Source of the DNA: Anas platyrhynchos
Lineage: Eukaryota; Chordata; Aves; Anseriformes; Anatidae
Direction of reading: 5' to 3'
Length of the DNA stretch: 64,000 bases
NCBI RefSeq assembly: GCF_047663525.1
Contig: NC_092592.1
Span: 21,938,501 to 22,002,500, forward strand
Position 1 is the stretch's first letter; every line of letters starts with the position of its first letter. This document shows positions 22,801-35,051 of the stretch, piece after piece. Below the pieces are notes generated by a model. It was not told the DNA's origin, did no database searches, and saw nothing but the letters and a program-made list of their open reading frames with translations. The position numbers and the translations under genes are program-made.

Positions 22801-25800
22801 GTTGTTTTCTTGCCTGGAATAACCTGGAAGATTACATTGGAAAACATGACTCATGGATAAGTTTTGATTTTTCATCTAAAGCGCACTGAAATTCCATAAA
22901 ACTAATGGGGAAATCTACTGTAACACTGATGGCGATGGCAAAAAAATGAGCATAAACAGATTTCTTTGGTGGGATTATTGTAACTGCAAATGTAGCTGTA
23001 TTGAGCTTCATTATCAGGGTCAAAAGATGAAAGGTGCTAGCAAAAGAACAAAACTGATTAACAAAATGCCATTTTCTTCTCTGCAACAAATATAAGAGGC
23101 AAGCAAAAGGTGAAAAGTCAAAGTTAGTTCCACTGACTGCTGTGGTTATGTTATAAATCAGCATCAGAAAGGCCCACAACATTTTTTTCTACCTGTTAGT
23201 GACAGATGTAGCAATTTGTTTACCCATCTTGACACTCTGAGGCTGAGTATTTTGTTTTAGTTGTTAATGGAAGCATAAAAGCAAGCATACTCATTTCTGG
23301 GGGAATGCCTGTAACTATTACCTCCATCAGCACAGCAGAATCTCTGCTATAGGTATTATTTATCCATGAAAATTGGTACTTCAAATGAAGGAACAGCTTC
23401 TCCTTATAAAAGATTCCTTTTTATCTTTTACTAGGGATGTACAGTGCAGTGGGGAGACTTTCTTCATCAATTTCATCTGCATTTCTAAAACATTAGCACA
23501 GAAATTCCCTTAGGTGTGAAGACTACATTAAAAAGATTTGGGCATCATCAAGGGGCCACAAGAGTCACTCAGGGAGGGGCTTGTCACTTGAAGCTGGCAT
23601 AACACATTTGCCAAAATCAGGCAGCAATTCTTCTACAGGTAATCTACAATACTCAGATATTCATGAGTACATGGAAAGGAAGGTGTGATGAGAGAGAGAG
23701 ACAAACAGAGGAATAAGAAGCGAGGATTACAGAAGTGTTCATCACTGTGTTTACAGAGTTCTGCCTTACAAGCAAAAGGCAATTTTCTGTTTCACAAACA
23801 GTATATGCAACATTTGCCTCTGGGAAGTCTGACTTCAGAAAGAGGCATTTATGCAGCAGAGTGCTCCGGCTAGCATCGACCTTGCTGCTGTCACAGAGGA
23901 GACATACTACCCAGTATTATGCTTCAGCAGCTGTTCTACTACAGTAGATGCAAAGGTCTGCATTTCACTTGTCTGTCTCCTATGCCCCATTCCATCCCTC
24001 CTGCAGTTACTCATCTTCACTTTCAGTTAATTGTGTTGGATCTGCTTCACTGTCAAGGTCACTATCTAAAAAATCCAACTGTCAAGGGAAAGGTTGGTTT
24101 GGAAGGTTGGCAGCACAAGAGAAAAAATACCTCTTAGATCGTTAAAGTATAAGCATAGTACAGATTAAATAGCCACCGTGTCCTGTTTGAGACTGCCAAA
24201 AAAGTGAAAAAAAAAAAGAATTTATAAATGCATTTAGTGCCATGTTCTAAGCTTCACTGTAATCTTATGGCATGTGCTTTCTGCGGTATTGGTATGGGGC
24301 ATTTTCTGAACTGATTCATAGAAAACATTCCTCTTAGCTCTGCAAAAGCAAGGCAGAAACAATTATCCTGTAAAGTGAGTCAAGAAGATACAGGGACACT
24401 GTAGGAAAGAAAAAAAAAAAAAAAAAAAAAAGAGGAAATGAAAGTACTTTTGCTGCCCAATGCTCTGTGGAATAGGTGAATTTTCTTCTATCACAGGGAA
24501 AAACCTTTATGTCAAGTCTTAGTTCACTCACCGTCTTCTGCCTTAAAATATTTTAACACCATTTTCTTGTCTCTCTCCATCCCAGTTTCCTCAAGCAATG
24601 TGAAAGGATGCATACCTCCTTTGGTAGCTATTCTAGTTCCATAAGAGACCCATGCTTTTCCTCTGCTGTTTATTAATTATTCCTCCATAAAGAAATCTTA
24701 GTTTTGTCCTAATTTTCATTCACACTGCTGTGATTTCTTTCTGGTGGATAATAATATAATTTTATAATAATAATAATATATAATAATTTTCTAGTAATTT
24801 TTCTTTACAAAGAGTTCAGATAAAAAGTGGCATTAATTAGCATAATGACATTTGCTCATTAGCTCATTAGCTCTATCAGGATCAGAATTTCATACCATGT
24901 TAAAAATAAGGCTTGTCCTGTACATTCTGTTCTCAACTTTCAAGGTCTGAATAAAGTAAGTAAGGTCTGAACAAGTAAAAATACACAGCAATATCCATTA
25001 ACAGCCTGCAGCAAATATGGTGACTAAGCTGCAGGATAGGTCCACTTTGTAGGATGAAGAGAAGTTTATATCTATCAGTGCTAATATGCTGCTAATAATT
25101 TAATAGGAGGGGGAGAGTAATGGAATTTAAAAAAGAAAAAATTATTTATTTATTTATTTATTTTTGCTTAGAGGCATGAACGGAGCCAGCATCTCTTGGT
25201 TATCAAACTTGAATTGAAAAAATGTCCTCCCCTGGAAATACTTAGACTTTGTCCTTGACATTATTGTTGGGGATAATACCACAAAGCTCATGCCCACCTT
25301 AATTCATGCATGCCAAAGACTTCAGAGAGTGGAAGCCTGCAAATTTCCTCCCCCAGGAAACATTTAATAGTTACCTGACACTTGGTATACTCTGGTTCAT
25401 TGCAAAGGCAAATGCATTCTCTTCAAAAAGTAATTTTATGAGTCCCTTGGGAAAAGTCTCTGATAGCCACGCTGGAGCAGTAGCCAGAAAGGAGCTAACT
25501 CCATCCAAGAAAGGGATCAGGTTATCCTAACCCTCCTTTTTATTTGAATGTGGAATTTTAACAAGTGCTCCTGGGAGCTCCCTCCAGCACAACAATGAAC
25601 AAGAAAGATTGCCAAGACAGACCAATGAATAAATAGCCAGGCTCAGAACAAAGCGCAGACTGTTATGCAAACCATGCAGCAAAGGCAAAAGTAGATTATT
25701 AAAAATCAATTTCTCCCTGGGGCCACCTAACTTCCACCCAGATACTTCTTCCAAAGTATTTCTAGGTCACTGGGAAACTGTCTGATGTTGAGCATGAGAT

Positions 25801-28800
25801 ACAATCAGAACAACTTTCCACTGTCACTACAAAAGGAGTTGCTTGTTGTTCTAGTGTAATAGAATTAGAAATCAGGTATGGAAATCTTATATATAAAAAT
25901 CTATTGCAAAGTATGGGGCTATGTGTTTTGCAGGTCTATGCATTTACTCTGGACCAACCGCATTTTTCTCAGATTACAAACTCAGTTTGTAACCAGTGGG
26001 TTTCTGCATTAATTTATTACAGCTTGAAAAGCCGTACTACTCTTCTATGATCATGGAGATGAGATATTTTCACTGTAACAGGGAAGCCCTGTATCAGCAT
26101 CTTTTCTTGTGGTAGCCACAGAAAGAGATCCACAGCCTGAAGGCCATCGTCCCCAGAAAGTATGCATCCAGAACTACCATCTACTAACACAAGCTACTAC
26201 CCTGGTTTGCCTTAGTGTCAGAGAGAATTCTGTCTCCAAAACCCACTGAGGCACAGGCTTCTTTAATGGATACAGGTAAATCCTGACGGGTTGATGATAT
26301 GGTTTAGAAACAAGGTAAGATATCTGACTCAGTGCTCCCATTATAACTGGCATCAGTATAGCTGGCTACAGGAGAACTGTACCTGTTTTGGCATGATTCC
26401 TGGGATGTTGTCCTTGGCATGTTCAGGGATGTAGAGCATTTTGAGGTGTTCATCATCAGAAAGAGCTTGCAGGTTGGCAGTCACCTTCCTGGCCAACTCC
26501 TCTTCTGAATTAATCCTTTTGTAATTTCCTTTGTTGATATTCTTGGTGAGATTGGATGCTATAACAGCCCCAATGTCCACAAAAGCATAATTTTCTGCCA
26601 CAAGTTTACCTACAGTTTGAAGTGTCTGTGGCACCTGGGCACGCAGGTTGGCAATGTGCTGGGCTACAGCCATGGCTTCACTGGCTTGGATGGTGATGTG
26701 TGGCTCCACCCCAGACACACTCCACACTTTGCCAGTGACTGGGCTGAGAACCACTTGGCTGGGGATGGAGGCATACAGGGAGCTATTACCAACACGATAA
26801 ATGCCCACTGAGAGGGAACCTCCTACTGTGGGCTCACCGATAACTGTGGCCCGGTGTAGATCCTTCATAGAGCGAGTGAAGGCTTCAGCTGCTGAGCCAC
26901 TCATATGGCTTGTGAGGATGTAGACATCCTTGAGGGAGCCGTATCTCTTGCCAGTCACCTGAGGGAGAGTCCATACCTCAGTGCTGCGGGAGGTACTACG
27001 ATCAAAGACAGTGTAGAGGTGTTGCCGAGGCTCAGGCTCAAAGAAGTAGGAACAAAGTATTGGGACAGCAGTGGAGTAGCCACCCGTGTTGTACCTCATG
27101 TCAATAATCATGGCATCTGTGTTAACCAGCTTGTTCCACACCATCTGCACGAGCTGAGGCCCAATGGCCTTCACTGTTTCTGCCTCAGCCATCATATCAA
27201 AGCGAAGGTAGCCCAGGTTGCCTGGCAGTACCTCAATTTTGAATAGCGCCTCAATGATATAGCTGAGCTCCTCAGGGCTGGGAATCATGTTGGGAAGCTG
27301 TTCTTCTGGTGTTGGTTCCACATGGCTGTGGAAAACATGAAGCCGATGGTCTCCTGAGGCCTCCTGCAAGTCACTGGTAAGCTGGGAAGCCAATGTCTCA
27401 AAGTCTACAGCTGATCGATAACCTCCTTGGGCCCGTTTGGTGCTGAGCATAGCACTGGCCTTCCCAGCCACTTCTGGGATGGCATAGTGAGCTTCTAGGA
27501 GTTGCCCAGTACTTTCCAAAAGCATCCCCATCTTCCTGTGAAAAGCTAGCACCTCTTCAGCCTTCTCCAGTGCGTCCTCAGCCAGCACTATGGCATCAGG
27601 CACAACTCCTCCGCCCATCCAGCTTTCTCCATGGTTGTCAATGAAGGTGATAACTGGTACTGTGATAGTTAGGCCACGGGTTATTCCCTGCTCAGGCTGC
27701 AGCAGAGGGAACGTAGAGGTGTGTGAGAGGCTGCCTGCTGTGATCTCCCCAATCAGTGTGGCACGGCCCAGGGACTGCATGAGGTAAGCAAACTCCTCAG
27801 CAGCTGTAGCAGTGTGGTGGCTGGTGAGCAGGTAGATGCCACGCTGAGCTCCGTAGGGCTGGGCCAGCAGTTCTGCCTGGCTGTTGTGCTCCTGCGTGTG
27901 GTTGGTGCGCCTGTCATAGGTTGTGAAGAGATGGACAGGGCCTACAGCGGGGTCTTGGAAATAGGAAAGTAGCACAGGCACAGCAGAGGAGGAAGGGCCT
28001 CCAGGGTTGTAGCGTAGGTCCACGATCAGGTTCTCTGTATTTTGGAGGGGCTCCCACACTTTTTTTACTATGTAAGGTCCCAGTTTAGCAAGCACAGAGG
28101 CATCAGCAAACTCATCGAAGCGCATGTAGCCCACATTGCCTGGCAACACTGACACCTTGAAGACAGTATCCACCAAAGCATGCAGCAGTTGCTCATTGTC
28201 AGGCAAGTTGGCTGCCACTGCAATTGGTGTCTCAGCAGGGGGGACAGCAGTTTCACCTGGCATCATGACTCGGACCAACAGGCGAGGGTCCTCGGATAAG
28301 GTCTGCATCTCAGTGTTGAGCTTGGTGGCCAAGTCCTCTGCTGACTGCACAGAAGAGAAGTCAGAAGTGGTGAGGTGCCGCAGAAGCACTGGCACACGCT
28401 CCACTAAGCTGTAATAGTCCTTTAATATGTCTATGAGGCGGGTTAGAGTGCCAGGCACTGCTCTGCGCACTGCCAGGATATCCAAGGATTTCTGCAAGGC
28501 TTGCTCTGCCTCAGTAGCCACACATGGCATCACTCCATTAACCTCCCAGCTCTGCCCAACCCCACTCAAGGGGCTCACAGACCGTGACACGGGAACCATT
28601 AGATAAAAATTAGAGAGGCCAATACGCAGTTTCTGGATGTCCAGTGATCCCCCAGCTGTCTTCTCCCCAACAGTGATAGCTCTGTTCATGTGCTTGAGGA
28701 TGTAAGCCACATCTTCAGCCACTCCTGTGGTGTGGCGGCTGATCAAAACAATGACATCCTTTTCTTTGCTGTACCTCTCTCCCAACACTTTCGGCAATGT

Positions 28801-29430
28801 CCATATCTCTGTGGTGGTGTTGGAGGGCCGATAGTATACAGTCTCAACATGCAGCATCTTGTCTGCTTCATGCAAGTATGAGATGATGAAGGGAAGTCCG
28901 GAGATCTGTCCTCCAGTGCTGTGACGAAGATCTATCACCAGGGCAGATGTATTTATTAGTGTCTTCCATACCTTGTCCACCAGAAAAGCTCCAACTTTCT
29001 GCACAACATCCTGTCCTATGATATAATCAATCCTCAGGTAGCCAACATTGCCCTCCAGCTTGTCATATACAATCACATGCTCAATAAGACTCAGGAGTTG
29101 TTCACGAGTGGGGGAAGCCTCAGTTTCTTTTTCAGGAGCTGCATGTGGTGATGGCTCGTAGGAAATCACCAGTCTTGGGTCATTCAGAGCACCTTGCACT
29201 CCAGCTGTCAAGACGCTGGCCAGCAGTTTTGGATCTGAGATGTCCAGGATCTCCCCACTCTTGATGGCTTGTTCAATGGCTTCTTGCATTCCCACTAGGT
29301 TTTCAGGATAGCAGTAGTTATCCAGTAGAACTTTAGCCATGTCCAGCACTAGAGTTGGCTGAAAAATTTCCTCAGCTGATACGCTGCACATAATCAGAGA
29401 ATAAAATAGGAAAAAATGTGTTCTGAACAT
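13493..29430 (-). CDS. RBP3: RBP3, interphotoreceptor retinoid-binding protein (IRBP), whole coding span
   Basis: Join (minus strand) 29430-26383, 18812-18622, 15775-15633, 13821-13493: 3711 coding bases, 1236 aa (human 1247). All junctions are GT-AG and in phase. A hydrophobic signal peptide (about residues 1-19) precedes four tandem modules of about 300 aa (roughly 22-324, 325-634, 635-932, 933-1236). Each has the C-terminal-processing-protease/crotonase-like fold signature: GN(V/L/I)GYLRFD, (I/V)DLRYNxGG, ILTSxxTxxAAEEF, GRAxxIGExTxGG. Potential N-glycosylation sites include N204, N510, N882 and N960. Function (family knowledge): a secreted soluble glycoprotein of the subretinal space that carries and protects all-trans and 11-cis retinoids and fatty acids between photoreceptors, Mueller glia and pigment epithelium. 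Modules 1-3 lie in one exon; introns interrupt only module 4, the classical IRBP structure. No frameshift or premature stop is seen. Convergent with ZNF488 and tandem with GDF2. Confidence 0.97.
15633..15775 (-). CDS. RBP3: RBP3 exon 3 (module 4)
   Basis: 143 bp between acceptor CTGAAAAG and donor CTCAAAG|GTAAAA. It encodes [20 protein letters not shown], then [20 protein letters not shown], then WTQPQLK (residues 1081-1127), with split codons on both sides. It supplies the GG loop and the central strand of module 4. Confidence 0.95.
16430..16451. repeat. Short inverted repeat in RBP3 intron 2
   Basis: CTGCTATGT and ACATAGCAG form perfect 9-bp arms around a 4-base ATAC centre. No function is implied. 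Confidence 0.6.
18622..18812 (-). CDS. RBP3: RBP3 exon 2 (module 4)
   Basis: 191 bp between acceptor CTTTCAG and donor ATGAG|GTAAAC. It encodes residues 1017-1080: [18 protein letters not shown], then [19 protein letters not shown], then [10 protein letters not shown], with Arg 1080 split by the intron. It is read in phase with exon 1. The sequence aligns with human module 4 almost residue for residue. Confidence 0.95.
21800..22585 (-). mobile_element. Ancient CR1 LINE fragment (3' region, inverted)
   Basis: Read on the minus strand, this segment follows the 3' portion of a sauropsid CR1 consensus as I know it over nearly 800 bp. Recognisable landmarks on the + strand are AGTGATTGAGATTACGTG, CCTGAAGACTGTTTTCAT, CCCCTCAGTTTTCTTTTCTC, AGTGTGCTCCAGCTGAGGC and GTGCAGCTAATTATTCC. 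It has many substitutions and indels, so it is old and non-functional. It sits inside RBP3 intron 1. The open frame at 21961-22335 is only the complement of this element. Confidence 0.8.
22702..22716 (+). promoter_or_regulatory. Candidate CTCF-binding motif in RBP3 intron 1
   Basis: ACAGCAGATGGCGCT fits the degenerate CTCF core (CCASYAGRKGGCRS) at all but its first base. It lies just beyond the old CR1 fragment in a locally GC-richer, repeat-free stretch. This is a motif match only. Confidence 0.4.
25142..25165. repeat. (TTTA)n tetranucleotide repeat in RBP3 intron 1
   Basis: About six TTTA units; a second similar array is at 30948-30972 upstream of RBP3. Other simple tracts in this intron are T20 at 20604-20623, A18 at 20735-20752, a CAA/CCA-rich stretch at 20841-20897 and A21 at 24411-24431. 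Confidence 0.85.
26383..29430 (-). CDS. RBP3: RBP3 exon 1 coding part (modules 1-3 and start of module 4)
   Basis: ATG at 29428-29430 opens a signal peptide ([19 protein letters not shown]). The exon codes for 1016 residues and ends in phase 0 at CCAAAACAG before the donor GTACAG (26382). The open frame runs nine codons into the intron, which is not coding. A 3-kb uninterrupted exon holding three repeats is diagnostic for tetrapod RBP3. Confidence 0.97.
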
Positions 29431-29570
29431 TTTGTACTTGTATAGAATAAAAAATAAAATAGTATTTAGGAAAGAAGTCAGAAGCTCTTATCAGTCAGGA
29501 TGAGCATAGCTCTCCGCTGACCCTCTGTGAATCACACTGAATTCCCTGTGATGATTCCAGGTGCACTGAA

Positions 29571-29608
29571 CAGATAAAAATCTTTTATCTGCATTAAACC
29601 TTTAATCT
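29571..29608 (-). promoter_or_regulatory. Candidate RBP3 promoter elements (CRX/OTX-type site and AT-rich inverted repeat)
   Basis: About 175 bp upstream of the RBP3 ATG, TTAATCT at 29602-29608 (GATTAA on the RBP3 strand) fits the YTAATCY consensus of CRX/OTX2. GATTAA motifs of this kind are known in mammalian IRBP promoters. Next to it, 29571-29591 forms an inverted repeat, CAGATAAAA / TTTTATCTG, around a 3-base centre. The transcription start is not determined. Confidence 0.45.
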
Positions 29609-32600
29609 CATTAAAATGGAGTGCATCATCCGAAGTGCACCAATAGATGAAGTTCAGCTTCTTGCTACTTTACAGACCTCTTATGAAACAGCAACAAACT
29701 TCAGTCATCAAGGAACATTTTTCTGGCAGTTAATTGTTTTCAAAAAATAATGCATTGCCTGTTACAAACTGGACCTGGCTTATCCTGACAGTGAATTGCT
29801 TAAATCCAAAACTTTGATTTTAACCACAATTAGAACAGCAGTCATCCAGTCTTTTAGCATTATTTATGAAAAGCTTATACCAGAAGATTTTTTCAGTGAC
29901 TTAGTTGTATCAATATTTAATATTTTTTCAAAAGTTGTTGACAATACATTGTCTTTGGTGTTTTCCAGTCTGTGCTGCAAAGAACTGTTTTTTCATTCTC
30001 ACTAAAGTCTCCAAACAAGGAACTCCAGACATTTGGAACAGCTCATAAAATCCAAGGTAATGACAGCCTGTTAATTTCTGTGCTGAGAATTGCCAGCATT
30101 TTAAACAGGACTTTGAAATACATTTGCTTCAACATAATGCAGCTAAATGTGAGGTGACTTTAATCTTCATAATTTGCACTCAATTAGGATTTACTTGTAA
30201 TACCATTGAGTAACATATGGTCATGTCTGATGACAGCTCCCAGCCAATGGACTTTAGGCTCAACATACTAAAATAGAACGTGGGGGGTTGTTTTCTTCTG
30301 CTCACAATGTATTTGAGACCCTATTGTACTAAGAGTTTGAAAGAGGATCAGAATACGCGGGATGCAGCTGCAGGCTGTACCCATGTGAATTGTCAACACT
30401 CTTAGCTCCAGTATTACATGCCAAAGGCATACAAGAACAGATTCTTGGCTTTAAGTCTCAAAAGAGCTGCTACCCCAGCCATTCTGGTTGCTGGAGGTGG
30501 CTGTAGGAATAGACAAGGGCATGTGGGAAGGGCACGGTTTTGCATTGCTTTCAAAATGTCACTTGCTGCTACATATGAATACATGTGGAGGGGACAGTTT
30601 AGAGATGGCCTGCCCCAGCTGGGCACACTATTGGTGTCTTGAGCAATGCCTGCCTGAAACAAAAATCAGCCACTCACATGAACAAAGTTTAATGCAGTCC
30701 TCTTTCTGGGTCATTTAGTAGTAGGAATGAAAGAATTTTGGGAAGCTCCTTCCTTCAACATGTTTGTATAGGGATAGCCTAGTCTATATACGCAGGTTCT
30801 ATTTCATCCCATGCTTGATTTGTGCCTGTGTGTATGTAAATGTACAAATGATGGAAAGTTAAACATATTCTTGTGCCTTTTTTCTACCCATATAATGAGT
30901 TTTCAGAAAATGTCAAGCACTATATAAGCTTTCTGGGTACGAAAAATATTTATTTATTTATTTATTTATTTTAAACCTTAACCACAGATAATCTGTAAAG
31001 TGGTGAATATAAGTGTTGGAGACCTGAGAAACAGTTTAAGCAGTTTATCCTGTTGTGCCCCTTTGAGTCTGCTTAAAATTTCAAGGCCTGTGGTGTTTGT
31101 CAAAACTGACTGGAAATTCTATATTCATATATGAGGAATAAGAAAGTATGACATTTAAATGTTATGAAGATTTCCATATCTGTGTGCACTGCCTTTGTTG
31201 ACATTATACTAAAGATTAAAAAAAATATATATATCCAACAAAAGGAACAATTGAATTGTTCTAAGAGTCCATTAAAGATAGGACTGCTCTACGGCAAAAG
31301 CTATAAAACATGATGCTATAATCACAGGTATCTGTGATAACCAGGCTGTGCTCTCATTTTCAAAAATTAAATCCTAGTTTAAAAAATGTAGCCAATTACC
31401 TTGTCAAAGGAGAGGACTGGGATATAGCTGGAATTTTTGTTGATAATGTAGAAATAAGTAATTAAGCTCCAAGTTTGCCACATTTTGTGTGCCTGATTGG
31501 TAGTGAAAAAGTGAGATTCAGACTTGTTGCATCTTTGTAGTCTAGTGTGTGCATACGTGTGTGTGTTGGCTGCTCTGTGTTGTGACAATGTGTGATACCC
31601 ACCACAGAGCTGACTCCAGGACATTATCACCAGCTTGAATTGCTCTTCTTGCTTTCTTCTCGCAAAGGATAATCCAGTATTCCAGGGCAAAAGTAGCTGG
31701 GATAAAAATGCTCCAGCAAAACCACACTTTGTCCAGAAATTGACATTTGAGCTCAAGGATTTATTGCCAGAGCTGAATTAATTTCTCATGTGGACAATAC
31801 AGTGGACAGGGCTTCAAAAAAATGGGCTTCTGTTTCTAGCTCTGCCACTACCCTACTGAAACGACTTTGGGCAAATTGATTTCTATTGCTTTTCTAATCC
31901 AAGACTCTTCTGTCTGTTTAGTTTATAAAGTCTGGGGGGCAAGGGATCTCTCTTGCTACACTAATGTCTACCACATACGCTGCACTTCCAATGTCAGACT
32001 GTGCCTCTAAAGGCTGTTAACACAGGAATAATTGTGTACACTGCAGTGTATGCTAAGACAATTAGTTCAACAGGCAAGATATTGTACTTCATAAATCCCC
32101 AACTTAATTCTTAAGCACCATGCACTCTGTACACTGTCTAAAGCAGGGGACTTTCAAAATAAAACCACTAGGAGCTGTGGTACATAGTTGTATCACATGT
32201 GATCTTAATTCTGACACTTCACTTTGAAGTGCTTAACTCTTTAACCGTAATTCACTATTAGCATTTTGTTCTGCATTCCACCATCTTTCAATTAACTTGA
32301 AAGTGAAGATATAGATTAACTAATTTTGTTTTGATGGAGAACAAAGCATAATAATTAAGAAGAAAAAAAAAAGTGAGATCTAAAACAATGACATAAAAAT
32401 GTGTAAACATGAAAGAGAGATTTTGCCTGCTGGGCTAGGGGGTTGGGTTGTTTTGTGGGTCCCCTTTTCTTCTTTCTTCTTTCTTCCTTTACTCCCACTG
32501 GGTGCTGGAGGAGGGCATGCCCAGAAGCCAAGGAGCAGGGTTGCAAAATGGATCCATTGTGACAGGAATTGGGAAAAAAAGTACAATAATCCATGTCCCT

Positions 32601-34006
32601 AAGAATATGTCAAGATGGATCTCTATTTCTGTCTGTCTGTGCAGTAGCTCTGAGCATACAACTTTCTATCCCACAAAAAAAAGAGAATGACATTGCATGT
32701 TTAGAGAGTGTACATAGTACTTTCCTTTTCAATCCTTCAGTACATAGTACGTAATGGCCACCTATATGAATTAATGGTGCAAAAATTTAAAGTATTTGCT
32801 ATCAAAACTGTAGAAACTCAAAGTTTCTGGATTTCATGTAAGTAACTTAATTCTGATAAGTAAATCACAGTAAATCTTCAAAAACCTTTTTTTTTTTTTC
32901 TAGAAGGGCCTTCTTTTACACTGTATTCTTCTCTGTGACTTTCTACTTTTAGAATAGACATAACTTGAAAGGATAAAGGTTTACTCAAATTATCTCATTT
33001 TCAAACTTCTGTGCAAAGGGTAGCATAGAATGTTATGAGTGTTTTATATGAGGTGTTAATAGTCACCTCATCTTAATCTGAATATAACAGACATAGATGA
33101 ATAGCCGTAAGAACCATACTCAGAAAGAAGATAGCAATAAACACTGATCATTTTTGATCAATATACGTGCCAGATAGTTATCTTCCATAGCTAAATAGGT
33201 TCTATATATCCTACATTAAATTCATTATATGATTTTTTACTTAGCATTTAAGGAATTAGTTTCACAGATTTACAATATTCTTCTCTACTTTAGGCATATT
33301 AAGAGGCTAAAAATATTGAAATAACCATTTCCTGCCTGTGATTTTTGTGAAATCATAAGATTAAAACAGGAACTCTTTTCTGTTTTTCACATATATATTG
33401 TGCATTTTATTGTGTTCTAAAGATTTTCATATCAGGAAGACTGGAAAAGGTAGCTGAGGTTTATACAAAGCTAGGATTTTGAGAAATATGCATAAGATTA
33501 TGATTAGTTTCACCCAGTAAAATCCAAGATATGGAAACACTCCATACTGCAATATATTCCTCAAGTTCAGATACATGTTCTTCCTCATGTTTTTTGCTAT
33601 TGCCCTTTGTCTCTAGCACACTGAAACAAACCTCGTTTCACATTATAAATGTAAAATAAATGTTTTCTCAACATGTATGAATTAAAAGCTAGGACAGTGG
33701 AAAAGTTTCACACTGGATCTTTTCAGTGATCTCTGATTTCTTGTGCCCTGAATTCAATGTGATATGTACCACTCATTTCTACCTTTGTAATTTTTCTTAA
33801 ATAGTGTTAGAAGGTGAGAATCCTTCCTTATGTGGTGTGGATACTTCAGGCTTTGGAGAAGAACAATTTACTTACTCCTTTCTTCCTTCATAGAACTTAT
33901 ATTTTTATCAAATATGTTGTGCAATGTAATTCTGTTCATTGAATTATCAGTATCTAGCATGTAATTCTATCATGAAGTCTAATTTATAATATAACCCATA
34001 TATTAT

Positions 34007-34052
34007 TATGAGATATTATCTCATATATTATGAGATATTTTATATCTCATAA
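34007..34052. repeat. Pair of adjacent AT-rich palindromes
   Basis: TATGAGATA / TATCTCATA (34007-34025, 1-base centre) is followed by TTATGAGATAT / ATATCTCATAA (34028-34052, 3-base centre). Both share the TATGAGATA core. Confidence 0.8.
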
Positions 34053-34140
34053 ACTTTCATGACCCTTTAAAATCTGTCCATGAGTATTTCATTTTCTGAC
34101 TTCCTGTAGCTATGAACTTCCCACATGCTCAGAGAAGAGG

Positions 34141-34141
<1 letters not shown>

Positions 34142-34173
<32 letters not shown>
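34142..34173. repeat. Homopolymer T32
   Basis: Uninterrupted run of 32 T. No retroposon body was recognised on either side, so it is not claimed as a SINE or pseudogene tail. Confidence 0.9.
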
Positions 34174-34179
<6 letters not shown>

Positions 34180-35051
34180 AGTCTGCCTGCATGGTCTGAG
34201 TAATGGACAGAGTAAATATTTTGGTACTTGTCCGATACTCCCTGTTTGTCATCTGCAGCTCACCGTTCCTTTAGAGGACCACTATAAATCATTTGGTCAC
34301 TGACAAGCTGCAGTAGCAGGAAGCTCATCTGAAGGTGGCAGCAAGAGCTGCTTTCTCTCTGGGAGAAATAAATTCTTGAACCTAGAAGCTATGCCAATAA
34401 GGTAATGGTGAAATTTGGACACAAACTACTTTTCATTTTAATAGAGCCTCCTAATATAGACATATGTAAGAATTAGTATTAATTTAAAGGTGATATTGGG
34501 CTCCTAAATACTGAGAGGTAGGGTTTATTAGCTTAATCATGGGACTATGGTAATGAGAATGTTAATGTTTCCAGGACTTTGGTAAGTCTTTCTAGACAAA
34601 CCTCCCCTGTCTTTTATAGATGTACAAGTCTGGGTCAGTACTACTTCATGGCTGTCTGTGTCGGGCATAACTGAATTGCAAAGGTATGGTCTATGGCTGT
34701 CTTTTCTGTTCTGTTCTTGCAATTCTGGTACAAAGAGAACCTTGTACCTGAGAAGGCTTTCTAAGTTGCTTGGTAGTACAAATAACAAATAATATCACCC
34801 TAAGATTCCTTTATAACTTCTAAGCTAAAAAAAAGTAATGTTAGGTTTTTGTTCCTAAGTCTTGCAGCTTTTATGCTGTACAAACCTGTAGAGATTAAAA
34901 TTGAAGCTGGTGGAAGGCTTTTTTTTCTTTCTTTCTTAATGTTGAAAACTTTCCATTTTATGAAAATAACTCTAAAAATGAATAATGATTACATTTGTAA
35001 CAATAATACCTTAAATCCAAATTATGTTGGATATTAATTTTCTTCTGCTAA

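Noticed and set aside
26617-28881. Several plus-strand open frames of 60-113 codons opposite RBP3 exon 1
   Set aside because: They are antisense shadows of a strongly conserved coding exon, with no domain resemblance or splice context.
34142-34173. T32 as the tail of a processed pseudogene or SINE
   Set aside because: I found no retroposon body, target duplication or coding resemblance on either side.
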